64,000 nucleotides of DNA from Morchella semilibera (taxonomy: Eukaryota; Ascomycota; Pezizomycetes; Pezizales; Morchellaceae): contig CM018603.1 of the NCBI GenBank assembly GCA_009192285.1, positions 6,941,613 through 7,005,612 of the forward strand, given 5' to 3'. The position numbers and the translations under genes were made by a program. Below are positions 52,783 to 63,005 of this stretch, piece by piece. Numbering within the stretch: position 1 is the first letter of the stretch; every line of letters starts with the position of its first letter. A model generated the notes under the pieces. That model was not told where the DNA came from. It did no database searches and saw nothing but the letters and a program-made list of their open reading frames with translations.

Positions 52783-55127
52783 ACAGCGGAGTCCCGATAG
52801 TAGCATACGGTTGGGAATGAAAAGGGGCATGCCACTATCGGGAATATGCTTTTAGCGAGGTAGGCTCGGCGCAGGCTCGGCGCCGAGAAGACCGAGTGAT
52901 AGTCCATGATCGGCCTCGATGGGGTTACGGGTGAAGCTTCAAACACAACCACCATTGCCACTAGAGGCCTATAGATTGTAGTAAAGATAGAATAAATAGT
53001 ATAAATGAATATTTACAATTTTCGGAAATATCCCCTAATGTTTCTTTCTTTTTTCCTCCCATTCTCTACCAATTCTCTTTGCATAATTGACTTCTTCTCC
53101 TTTCTAACCCACTCTGCTCCTGCTACCCCATCCTCTTGCTGCATCTCATATAAATGGAGACGTTCTAGAGCTGCCAGCGCCTCTTTATGGGATATAACTT
53201 CAACAGGTATATCCTCTAGTTCCTCCTCAACCTCCTCTTCAGCCTGATGATATTGTTGTATGATGCTGTCCTGAAATTCAATTAATTATTAACTGATAGC
53301 AGCAGAGTATAGGAGGATATTAATACCTCTATTTCTTGCTCAGTAAGGTCCTCGTCCTGCACTATTTCGTCTGCATTATCCAGTAAATGTTCAATCAATA
53401 ATGGATCATGAATCCCCAAAGCACCTGAAACTGTCTCTAACTCATCCTCCAACCTATCCATCTCCAGTCTCACCTCCCTAGCTGGGTAGCGAAAGCATAG
53501 GTTATCAGGATCAGGCAGTCCTGGCCCATATACTTTAACCTTCGCCTTTAGGAAGCAATTCTGAATGGTGGTTTCCTTAACTCCCTCCCTCCATGCTTCT
53601 GTAGCCCAAGAAATTGCATGTAGCAAATTGATATGTTTATGGGGTTCAATCAAGGTAGAATCTTTATCCAGGCATTGGGTAAGGTAAAGGAGCATATGGC
53701 GCCGGTAGTAGGCCTTCCAGGCTCGTATAATACCTAAAAAACAAAATTAAAAAAAACCCGGGTTTTCTCAGGAACAATAATTCATACTACATACCTTGAT
53801 CCATGGGTTGATGTTTTGAAGTGATCCCGGGTAGAAAGAAGAGTACTTTAACATGAGTTAGATGTCCTTCCTTCTCCAGCTCTTCTACAGCGCAATTATG
53901 AGCTGAAAAGTTATCAAGAAGAAGAATAACATTTTGCTTCCTCGCACCCATCCTATTATTGAACCATAATAACCATTCTTTCATGATAACAGTTGTCATC
54001 CAGGCTGTTTTATTTGCACGGTAATGACATCCTAATGTATTTCTGTTGATATTAATAAATGCCCGAGGATTTTGAGACTTCCCTATAAACCAAGGGGGGC
54101 ATTTATCGCTAGCATCCGCATTTGCACATAGGGCAGCTGTCATCCGATTTTTATCTTTTTTGAATCCAGGTAGCTGCTTGGTTGTAAGGGATGAATCGGG
54201 TGTCATTCGCCAAAATAATGCTGTCTCGTCCATATTATAAATCTCGTGCTGCTCCTTATGCATAAGAATATCTTGTATTTCACGCATCGATTCCTCCACC
54301 TCTTCATTATTCGGGGCAGACGCAGCTTCTCCATGTTGAATAAATTGACGGATACCATATCGTTGCTTGAATCTTGATAGCCATCCTGTTGACCATTTTG
54401 GCTCTTCGGACTGGGGTAGGTCCTTATAAATCGGCAGATTGATCCAAAAGAAATGAGCTTTATGTTGTAGAATCATGCCTGTTATATTCGTCCGAGTCTG
54501 CATCCGTTGATGCCACTCAAATAAAGCACTCTCAAGTTCGGGAAATTTAGCTTCTTTTAAACGTTTCTGCTCCGGTCTAAACTTCTCATCAAGGGCAGGC
54601 GGCTTTCTTTTCTTCCAACGGCTAATTTGTGATTGATCTGGTGTCTTCCCCGCATGATTATCTGCAAACCATTGCTGTACCTGTTTCCATGTTCTACCCG
54701 GGTTCAGAGTACAATAGGTTTGGATTTCCAACTTTTCTTTTTGGGACCAGGTTTGACGGGTAGGGGCAGAAGAAAAGGGAGGAGAGATGACAGTGTCAGA
54801 GGGAGTAGCAAGGGCAGAGGGGGGAAGACGAAGGGCGGTTTCTTGTGACATTGTAGAAGTTCAAAAATGCAGAAATAGCAAAGTGGATCGTTCAAAAAAC
54901 CCGAAAATACTTCAATATTAATATTTTTTACCCTTCCGCATTCATCTGTAATGTGTCTGTGGCCATATGGGACTGCTAATACTAGCATATTTTCTATTGG
55001 CGACTTTAGCATATGTCACTACCGGGATATGCAAATTTTTCCTTAGTAATTTCCTTGGGATTGCCCGATCATATGCTACAATCGAGACTATGCTTATATC
55101 GAGTATGCTACTATCGGGACTCCGCTG
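52783..55127 (-). mobile_element. pogo/Fot1-type DNA transposon, apparently full length
   Basis: 2345 bp bounded by perfect 25-bp terminal inverted repeats beginning CAGCGGAGTCCCGATAGTAG, each flanked by TA (52781-52782 and 55128-55129), the pogo-family target duplication. It contains one intact three-exon transposase gene on the minus strand. Subterminal regions carry further copies of a ctatcggga-type motif (52831-52847; several between 54970 and 55110), likely transposase binding sites. Perfect end repeats and an uninterrupted reading frame suggest recent insertion. The right end lies 25 bp from a tRNA-Val gene. Confidence 0.92.
53013..54851 (-). CDS. pogo/Fot1-family transposase (CENP-B-type HTH plus DDE superfamily endonuclease)
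   Basis: Cut-and-paste transposase of the Tc1/mariner superfamily. Exons 54851-53795, 53733-53327 and 53270-53013 give 574 codons including stop. Intron 1 (GTATGT...TTTTAG) lies inside the catalytic block and restores QPMDQGIIRAW; intron 2 (GTATTA...TTTCAG) reaches the C-terminal exon ending IRGYFRKL, a common ending in Fot1 relatives. The N-terminus carries HTH/CENP-B-like DNA-binding parts (WSQKEKLEIQTYCTLNPGRT; KWSTGWLSRFKQRYGIRQF). Catalytic aspartates are in YNMDETALFWR, LLLDNFSAHN and QPMDQG, the DDD form seen in pogo. All three are present and the frame is uninterrupted, so the enzyme looks functional. Confidence 0.93.
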
Positions 55128-55152
55128 TATTAATTACAAGGAAAAAGAATGA

Positions 55153-55226
55153 TGATTTCGCCCGGGCTCGAACCGGGGACCACAAGTGTGTTAGACTTGT
55201 GTGATAACCAACTACACCACGAAACC
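55153..55226 (-). tRNA. tRNA-Val (anticodon AAC)
   Basis: The 74-nt cloverleaf reads GGTTTCGTGGTGTAGTTGGT at its start. Acceptor GGTTTCG/CGAAATC (one G-U); D stem GTG/CAC; anticodon stem-loop CAAGT-CTAACAC-ACTTG with AAC; T arm CCCGG-TTCGAGC-CCGGG; discriminator A. It closely resembles yeast tRNA-Val(AAC). No intron. It lies 25 bp outside the right end of the pogo transposon. Confidence 0.95.
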
Positions 55227-56663
55227 ACGCGTTTAGCGATGTGGCATTAATTTATCAAACTTTGCTAATTAGTGCGTAGTTTGGAAGTAGTTAGCTTGAG
55301 AGTTAGGTGATTAGGCTGCAGAAAAGAAAGGGTGGAATATACTGCATACATTACATGTAATCAGACGGTGTTACTCGAGTCTGGCCAATGATGGTGGCGC
55401 GCAGCACTAATGTTAAATATTACCAACGGCGCTAACCCGCTTTTGTAAATCTACTAATTGTGCTTGCTGAAAACTGATACATGCACGTGACGATACCATC
55501 ACCGGAATACAGTTACAACTTGCTATGGGGGGACTCAATATGACGGATCCCTTGCTATCCACGATGTTCTCTGGGAATTCTTTTTTTTTATCGTACAATC
55601 AATTTTATAAGCTATCTCGGATCCCTTCTATCCCGTATGTACGAGATTTGGTGAATTTGGGCATCCGGCATAGCAAGGTGCGACTGTGTGTACCTACACG
55701 TACTAGTAATATTATAGGTGGAAAAATAAACAAATAAAAAGAAACAAAAAGCTCCGCCTATGGATGAACATTATGCGCTATGATCTTGATCTTAAGCTTC
55801 TTTGTCGCCACCACGGCTAGTGCCGTTGAGTCTCGAAACAAGGGCCCGGTGTAATACAAAAGAACAGAGCAATAGGTGGCAAGACGTAAGGCAACCAATC
55901 AGAAGGCTTGGATTTGAACCTTTGAACCTGAACTGTTCTTTTGAGAACTGACGGTATTAGGTTCCTAAGTTTGCCCGCCACGCCACCCCGGGCCTCTTTA
56001 TATTAAAACACCACATACGTCGCCCAGCAGCTGAATCACATATATGCACCATATAGGTTCTAGTCCCCTAAGCGTGTCAGTGGATACAGACAGATAATTT
56101 AGGTCATCTACTCTGGTGCTTCACTGAGCACTGATCTGGTGCTGCGCGTGTCAGTCGGTCAGTCTAGCTACAGATCTAGAGCTAGCTCTCTACATGAACC
56201 TAGGAGTCAACCTGCAATGCTGGTGGAATGGATCAATACGTGGATAAATATCAGGAGGTAATAGCTATAGCGGGCGAGGTAGAATTGGAGATTTGTTAGG
56301 ATGGCACTATTGCGATTTCCTGGTCAGTTGTCAGTTGCCCCCGGGGCCGACAGAGGAAAAAAATATTCAATTTCCCAATCTGGCCATCCTAGACATTGCG
56401 CCTAGTGTTGGTGTAGGGCTTGCATTTGGTGTGGCACCATGTAAATGGGAACATATCCATCTATGTTGCAAACGCCCTAATATTTTTTCACGAGCAATGA
56501 ATTTTTGCAACTGGCAATCGTCCTGGAAGTCGCAATGGCATGAACTGATAATATAGCCCGCCTACATGACGTGTGCCAGTACAAACTTTGCCAAGTCTCT
56601 TGTTACGCGCGATCAAGAAAACAGTGTTATGTCTCATGTTGGTAGCACTTAAGTAACAGCTTA

Positions 56664-56845
56664 TCCCCTGGGCTGGTGAGACTCGCGGAATCCAGGACTT
56701 CCTGTTCGGGCTGTGGCAAAGTCACTGAGCCCGTCACTTTCTGTGGGTGTTTGCCAGAGATTGTTGGCGTTTGTTAGCAAAAAGTGGGACAATTATTACT
56801 GAAATAGGAAGTCCTGGATTCTGCAAGTTTCAACAGACCAGGGGA
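56664..56845 (+). mobile_element. MITE family D, long terminal inverted repeats
   Basis: 182 bp flanked by TA. Terminal inverted repeats of about 45 bp start TCCCCTGGGCTGGTGAGACT (left) and TCCCCTGGTCTGTTGAAACT (right, reverse complement), and both continue into GAATCCAGGACTTCCT. Non-coding. Confidence 0.85.
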
Positions 56846-57048
56846 TAGAATACTGATTTGTTGGTAGTTGGCTTGGCATGTTTGTTTGTTTGTAGCCTTT
56901 ATTGGTGTAAGCGGCCCTAGCGAACGAGTATCTACAGTACTTTATATAAGGGCCTTCTTTCCCTTCAAAGTACCCGCTACTCCTAGGTTAGCCGCTCCAT
57001 GATCTCTGAATGCTCTCTACGCATGTAGGCATATCGCTAGTCCTCCTA

Positions 57049-57272
57049 CGAAGCCGAGACCGAGTCCCAGTAGAAGCCATAAAAGGACCCCAATATATCC
57101 CACTGCTCCGGGTCAGACAGTCAATCTCCAGGTGCTACCTTGGGGCAAGCCGGTACTACTTCTTTAAAGACGTCGCACCGGATTGCTCTAAGGTGGCACT
57201 CAGAGACGGAGCGGGAGCAGTGGGATATATTGGGGTCCATTTATGGCTTTGATTGGGACCCCGGCTCCGAAG
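57049..57272 (+). mobile_element. MITE family E, long terminal inverted repeats
   Basis: 224 bp flanked by TA. The inverted arms of about 60 bp share GACCCCAATATATCCCACTG and GAAGCCATAAA/CAAAGCCATAAA; the outermost 20 bp are less similar. Non-coding. Confidence 0.82.
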
Positions 57273-58020
57273 TATGTAGGTGGGCGTAGGTTAGGTGTAT
57301 TAGTTCTTTGATTGAATCGAATGGTAAGTTATGATTTTTGTGTTGGTATAATGTGCTCAGATCATGAGTTGGTGGGTTAACGTGCTTTTCAGTAATGCGC
57401 ACACGAAAGGTCTCGGGGGAACGTACGCAGTTTCTACTCATCTAGGAAGGGTTGGGGAGTGGGGTTTAGGTGGTTGGTTTCGTTGAGGCCATCTAGCATT
57501 GGGAAAGGGAATTACGTATTTTTCTGCTCCATGCAACTATAAAGTACATGTACTTCTACATAGAGCTTTTTATAATACATGTATGGGTCTAACTGTCTGT
57601 CGCAACAAAACCTGATAGATTCACAACCATACTCCATAGTGTCTAATTGATTGAATTGAGGTCTCAATGGCTGAAAATCAATTACAGGCCCTTATGGTTG
57701 GTCATCAATGTTAGGTTCTAGGAAGATTTGGGTGTAACTGGTTAGCTGTGTTTCGGTGGGGTAAGGGCCTGGTTGTAATTGTGGTTTTGCCAACCCTAGG
57801 TATTGTGGTAATAGTAGGGAAAGTACTTGCGTGTAGCGGGCGCTCAGGGCCCGTTCGGACAACCTTAGATTATTTCTTTGGATTATTATTATCAAAGAGC
57901 GGAAATGATAAACATAATAATCATAATTAGTGGATAATCTACATTTCCAGATAATGTTGAAATAGCATTGCTGTGCGGGAATAATGAATTTTTAACTTTA
58001 TCTATACTATTAATACTTTA

Positions 58021-58062
58021 GTTAGGGTTGGTTAGGGTTAGTTAGGGTTAGTTAGGGTTAGT
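58021..58062 (+). promoter_or_regulatory. Four TTAGGG cores at 10-bp spacing upstream of MCM10
   Basis: The unit GTTAGGGTTA is repeated four times, exactly in 10-bp register, ending about 180 bp before the MCM10 start codon. It resembles telobox sites bound by Tbf1/Teb1-type Myb proteins. The helical phasing puts all copies on one face of the DNA. A chance microsatellite is the alternative. Confidence 0.5.
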
Positions 58063-58241
58063 AAGTACATGTATGTATCTAAACATCCTATATACTGCAG
58101 CGTTTACTACACACACACATGTATGACAGACCTTGTCTCTTGAACGTGATCTTCGACCGGGTAATGCACTTAACACGCCAACGTCTGTCGCGTCCCTCGC
58201 GTCAAACCAAATCCACGCAACTTCACCTCCGCTAAAAAAAA

Positions 58242-60324
58242 ATGTCTTCCAACAGAGGTACATCTACCCACCCGCCCCGGGCTGTAAACTCACTCTTACT
58301 AACTAGAAATGTAGATATTGTTTGGCCTCCTCAAACAACTGAAGATGTGCTGATGCTAACCCCCCGGAAAAACCGTCCAGAGGCCCCCTTCTCGCCCTCA
58401 CCCCTACGGAGAAATTCACTACCCTCCCCCTTCGACGGCGCAAACTCGGATGACTCGGATGATGAGGACGAGGACGAGGAGATGCTGCAGCTGAAGCTTG
58501 CAGCCATAGAGGCGAAGCTGAAGCTGAAGCAATTACAGAAGAAACGCAGGGCTGCTGAAAATGGGGGGGTAGACAGTGCGAGGAAGCCTAGCGTTTCCTC
58601 TTCGCGAGGTCGCTCGGGGTCACTGGTCCAGGTGCCGCAGTCGCCAGTTAAAAATTCACCGCCGAAAAATGCGGAACCTCCAATGCCGAAGTCGCCCAGT
58701 CGGGTGTTGCTGGGCATCGATAAGGGCCTCCGGGGAGCAGATGTGTCGTTGCGTAGGCCGCCGCCTTATAGGGCTGTTAACACTAGAGCCACGTCACCAT
58801 CTGAGCAGCCCCGAAAAACATACAGTGAACGAATCGCTGAGGAAAGGGCGAAAGAGAGGGCCAAGGCTGAACGGCAGAAGGTGATCGAAAAATCCCGGTC
58901 AATCGGATTTAACTTTGATCCTATCGCCACCACTTTCACAGCTGGAGGCACAGGAGCACCTGATCCATTCGTGGAGGCTTCAAGGGCCCCAACTGTAGCA
59001 CCCGAGAGTACCGAGCCAACTGAAACAGGCGGGTTCGATACTTTCTCTGGGTTACACTTATCCTCGCGGTTGATACCGCACCTGACATTGACACGCCACC
59101 TGTCGCCAACAACCATCTATCTTCTCCCTAATCTTCTCAAAGAAGTCAAAGGGCCAGAGTTCGAGCCTCCAGACATCGAGGGCGATTGGGTCGTCCTAGC
59201 GACAATATGCTCAAAATCCGAACCCCGTGAGGTCGGCCAGAACACCAACTCCAAAAAGGGAAGCGGGAAATACATGGTTCTCACCTTAACCGACCTTAAG
59301 TGGGAGGTTGAATGTTTCCTCTTTGGCAGTGGTTTTGATAAACACTGGAAGCTTCCCGTGGGCGCCGTGGTGGCCATTATGAATCCCGGAATCATGAAGC
59401 CGCGGGCCGCCGACACTGGGAGGTTCTCGCTCGCGCTCAATGATTCTAGCGACACGCTGTTAGAGATTGGCCGCGCACGAGATCTAGGCTTCTGCAAGGC
59501 TATGAAGCGGGATGGAAAAATGTGTGGAAGCTGGGTCGACAAGCGCCACACGCACTACTGCGCTTTCCACGTTGAGGCAGGGGTCAAGAAGGCCCGAGTC
59601 GGGCGTGCCGAGGTGAACTCAATGGGGAAACTATTTTCGCCGCCGAGGAAGGGTACCGTCCGCCCGCGACGTTTTCTGGGTGGGCGGGGAGGCGTTGGCG
59701 GTAGGGATAATGGGCTACTCCATGAGGGTGGGCTTACAGATCTGCCACAGCGAGCCGGGGGCGCAGGGGGGAAAGTCTTTATTGCCCCTAGTCGATCGGC
59801 GACAAGGTTCCTGGACGACGAGTATGATGGCATGCACAGGGGTAGCCGGGAAGAGAGGCTACAGAAGCGTCTGGCAGAGACGGAGAAGGAAAGGCAAATT
59901 ACCAGAAGAATCATCGAGAGCCAGGGCCGCGATGGCGGCGTGGGTGTCGATTATCTAAAATTAAGTGTGGATCGGTTTGATCTCAATTCAAGAGTAAGCG
60001 ATCCATCTTCTTACCTCTGAAACTGAAACTGGAAACTAACTATCCAAATAGCCATCGACGGCAAACTCCACCAGCAGTACACAAAACACATCAGTAGAAA
60101 GCCTGACATCCCTCCTCCTCCGCTCCAAGGGCGTAACAGCACAATCAATATCACTGAGCCCAATTAAGAGGAAACGGCCGGACAGTCAGATGGGCAGAGA
60201 GATCAGCCCCGAGAAGGGCGCAACGAAGAGAACTAGGTTTGCGCTACCAGGGCTGGAAAGCACGTTTAAGGATGATCCTTTTGTAAGAGACGTCGACGAG
60301 GACGACGATTTAATTATTATTTAG
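58242..60324 (+). CDS. MCM10: DNA replication protein Mcm10
   Basis: Replication initiation and fork factor that activates the CMG helicase and binds DNA and polymerase alpha. Exon 1 58242-59993, exon 2 60052-60324 (GTAAGC...AAATAG, CTAAC branch); 674 aa as drawn. A second, frame-neutral 57-bp intron (58258-58314: GTACAT, CTTACTAAC branch, TGTAG) is probable and would remove 19 residues near the start. An N-terminal coiled coil (LKLAAIEAKLKLKQLQKK) is followed by the conserved OB-fold (EGDWVVLATICSKSEPREVG; WEVECFLFGSGFDKHWKLPV). The zinc finger DLGFCKAMKRDGKMCG-...-HYCAFH supplies C, C, C and H. The C-terminus is acidic (VDEDDDLIII). Intact. Confidence 0.93.
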
Positions 60325-61586
60325 TTTAGGGCGTTTGATACCATTGACTTTTTTCTCCTTTTTTCTTTTTTTCTTTGTGGGGGGTGAAAATAGATTAGTC
60401 TTAACTATAAGCTTAGTGAGTTGTTAGGTGTTAGAGTGGGGATTTGGTAATAATTATGGGAGGTGGTGAGATAGTTCTTTATTATTCGCGACAATTGTTT
60501 ACTACACTTTTTTGTGTTGCCCTGGCGGTATTGGGAACAATTACGCTTTATATATATTCTTATGGACTACACTATACTTGTAGTCTGAGTTGCTTGAGGG
60601 CATTTACATACTCTATCCATTCCCGTAGCTTGTTTATCGAATTATCCCTTAGTCTGTCAGTAAAATGCTGACCCCCCAAGAAGAAGCAAATTTTGTGTGG
60701 CTTTACTAACAGATCCCGTTATCTCCCTTATCAAATAATAGATCTTCCATACAAATTTAATTCTTCTATTATAGGGGGGTCATTGACAGACTAAGGGATA
60801 CCTCAATCGTGGGATCTAGCCCAATCATAATCTCCTTTCCACCTAAATCCGTTTCTACAACACCTCTGCCCTTCGCGGTAAAAACTTCCCCGATCAAGTA
60901 AAACAATTACGTAGAGTCAAATTTAACGCAACGGATTATTATTTGTGCCCTAGTACCAGGATGGTTGGGTTCACCAATAGGAGGGCTATTCTCACCATTC
61001 TATGCATCCAAGTACATCAAGCTGTGTTGCACCTAGAGGGTGCCCAATCGCATCGCCTCGACAGCAGGTTGAACTGTAGGGAGACTCGTATCGGTTAACT
61101 TGACTCCAAATTGCCCCCTCTCAGTGCAGACGAATGGATATAGAGGCCTGGTCTGGCATAAAGGACATAAAGACACCTATCCTGGTTGGGTGGGCTGTCC
61201 TCTTGCAGTTCTCCGCCCCAAGCACGCAAGAACGCCCGTCCTCGATGATCACACACTATCCAGCGACCTTCTTCATCATTGGTGCCCTCCTAGGAGGCCT
61301 ATGGCTCCTAACGAATGGGACAATCTACTGGGCTACTGGCTTCACGAATCACGAAGCGGAAACCTCCCCGGTAGGGTAGAACATTGCCTCATCTATTATG
61401 ACTATATTTCTACTTTGACGAAAGAATAAAGCCTCACGGAATAAAGAAAACTGGATAATTAGTTGCTTGCTCCACGCAAAAGTACTAAAACGGCCACACG
61501 TTAAAACTATCAAGCATTAACTAGCTACTATAGCGTAGAGCCGGCCACTTCAAATTAAACTCTAGGTAGCATCTTCTACCTTGATA
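60325..61586. other. Spacer between MCM10 and the next minus-strand gene
   Basis: Contains a MITE (60645-60798). An 81-aa frame at 61134-61379 (plus; MDIEAWSGIKDIKTPILVGW..., one hydrophobic helix FFIIGALLGGLWLL) and an upstream open stretch (about 60945-61038, PGWLGSPIGGLFSPFYASKY) are protein-like, but I cannot join them into a gene. Confidence 0.4.
60645..60798 (+). mobile_element. MITE family F, copy 2
   Basis: 154 bp flanked by TA. Ends TCCCTTAGTCTGTCAGTAAA and, in reverse complement, TCCCTTAGTCTGTCAATGAC; inside these both arms reach a run of C (TGCTGACCCCCC / TGACCCCCC). It shares its interior with 51168-51303 in reverse orientation and has the better-preserved ends. Confidence 0.85.
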
Positions 61587-62441
61587 TCATGTCTCTCTAG
61601 AACAATGATGACCACCCAATATGATTGCCTTAATCGCCTGGTACTCCTCATTTTTCTCGAGCTCTTCATCTTCCTGAATTTCTACCTCCATCTCCTTGAC
61701 AACCTCAGTAACCTCATCACACCGTCCCTCATCATCCGCCTTGACAAGCTCTCTCAGGTACGACCTTGGGTCCTGTGACCCCCAGGCCCTCCCTAGAGAC
61801 CCCTCGGCCTCCCTCTGATACAAGGCCTCCCATCTTTTTATCCAAGGGTTGTGACTACGGTACGGCAGATTCTCTCCCCCAGCCTTAGCATCCTTAAGCG
61901 CAAAATGGGCAACCGTGGTAGTGACAGCCAAATAGTGGAAATGGGCACTAAGGTAATTCCGCTTCTTGGCCGCAAGCTCGAGGAGGCGCTGGACGGCGGC
62001 GACGCCGTACCAGGCCATGCAGATGTCTTTGCTCTTTTGAAACTCCCAGAAGTTTTGGGCGTTGAGGACGGTGCCAAGGCGGTCGGTGAGTATAAGGGGA
62101 TCGTCGAATGGGACGGGGTCGAGGTCAGCGGCATGCCAGCGGTCTTTGATGAAAGAACGAATAGTCTAGTATGGGAGGTGGGTAGGTGAGAATTCTCGTT
62201 GGGTAGTAGCTGGAAAAATGTGAAAACTTACGCTGTACGTCCAGTAATAAGCGGGCATAAGGATAACATCGTGCAATGGCCCCCCTGAGTGCATCAAGTA
62301 TACATGCAGGGGCTGGCAAACACGTGCTGGATCAACATTATCATCTGGGGGAGGTACTGGGACCAAATCTGGTACGATATCCAGGATTGGTTTAGGATCC
62401 CACCTTGGGAAGAGAACACCCGTAAACGGTGATATGCTCAT
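61587..62441 (-). CDS. 262-aa protein of unknown function
   Basis: Exon 1 62441-62232 (MSISPFTGVLFPRWDPKPIL ... PLHVYLMHSGGPLHDVILMP) and exon 2 62165-61587 (TIRSFIKDRWHAADLDPVPF ... ending in an acidic EVVKEMEVEIQEDEELEKNE). The intron has GTAAGT and ACTAG and is phase 0. Dense in Trp, His and Tyr, without signal peptide or membrane helix; no motif I know. Upstream on the same strand a clean intron signature (GTAAGT...GACTAACTT...ATCAG, about 62837-62759) suggests a 5' leader exon, so the start could lie further out. Confidence 0.65.
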
Positions 62442-63005
62442 ATTTGTTGAATATAATTAACAAGTACAGCAATGGGGGTAGTATTGCAGGGAAATACCGG
62501 TAGAAAAATTTGAGAAAACAATGACAAGTATAGCAGTTGTTATCAAGAGGAAAAGGGACAGGAAAAGAGCGTGAAATAGTTAGTTTTATAAACCTATGGT
62601 AATGAACTCCTCCCAAAAAACGATTGATCATGAGACCCTCATAGACTGATGTTGAAAATATATATAATGAAAAATGCAACCATAACGCCACCAAATATGT
62701 ATATAATATAATACAATTGAAAATGACAAAGGAGATTTATAGAATATTTGGAGCATCTACCTGATTGGATGTCCAAGTTAGTCTGGGGGGCTTCGGAGTC
62801 ATTTGGTGGTGAGTTTGCTCTACTTACCCTTGCTCCCGTCCGGCGAATCTGTGGTGACGGTTTATAGGACGAAAGAGCTGGCCAAAGTGATTGTAATAGA
62901 GAATAGAAATGATTCCTGTTACACAACTGGAATGGGTCAATTCGGTTTCCGCAGAATCATAACCAGTCACTCGGCAGGGCTTACCTAAAACCAGCTCATC
63001 ACCCG

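Larger units (their letters stand above)
55227..58020. other. Spacer with two MITEs
   Basis: Contains elements at 56664-56845 and 57049-57272 and TACATGTA at about 55353, 57545 and 57577. A frame at 56293-56556 (plus) and a tRNA-like box B on the minus strand near 55910 are not strong enough to call. Confidence 0.5.

Noticed and set aside
55850-55995. Possible second SINE (GGTTCAAATCC on the minus strand, with GGCCCGG ends)
   Set aside because: Box A is poor, there is no simple-repeat tail and end similarity is weak.
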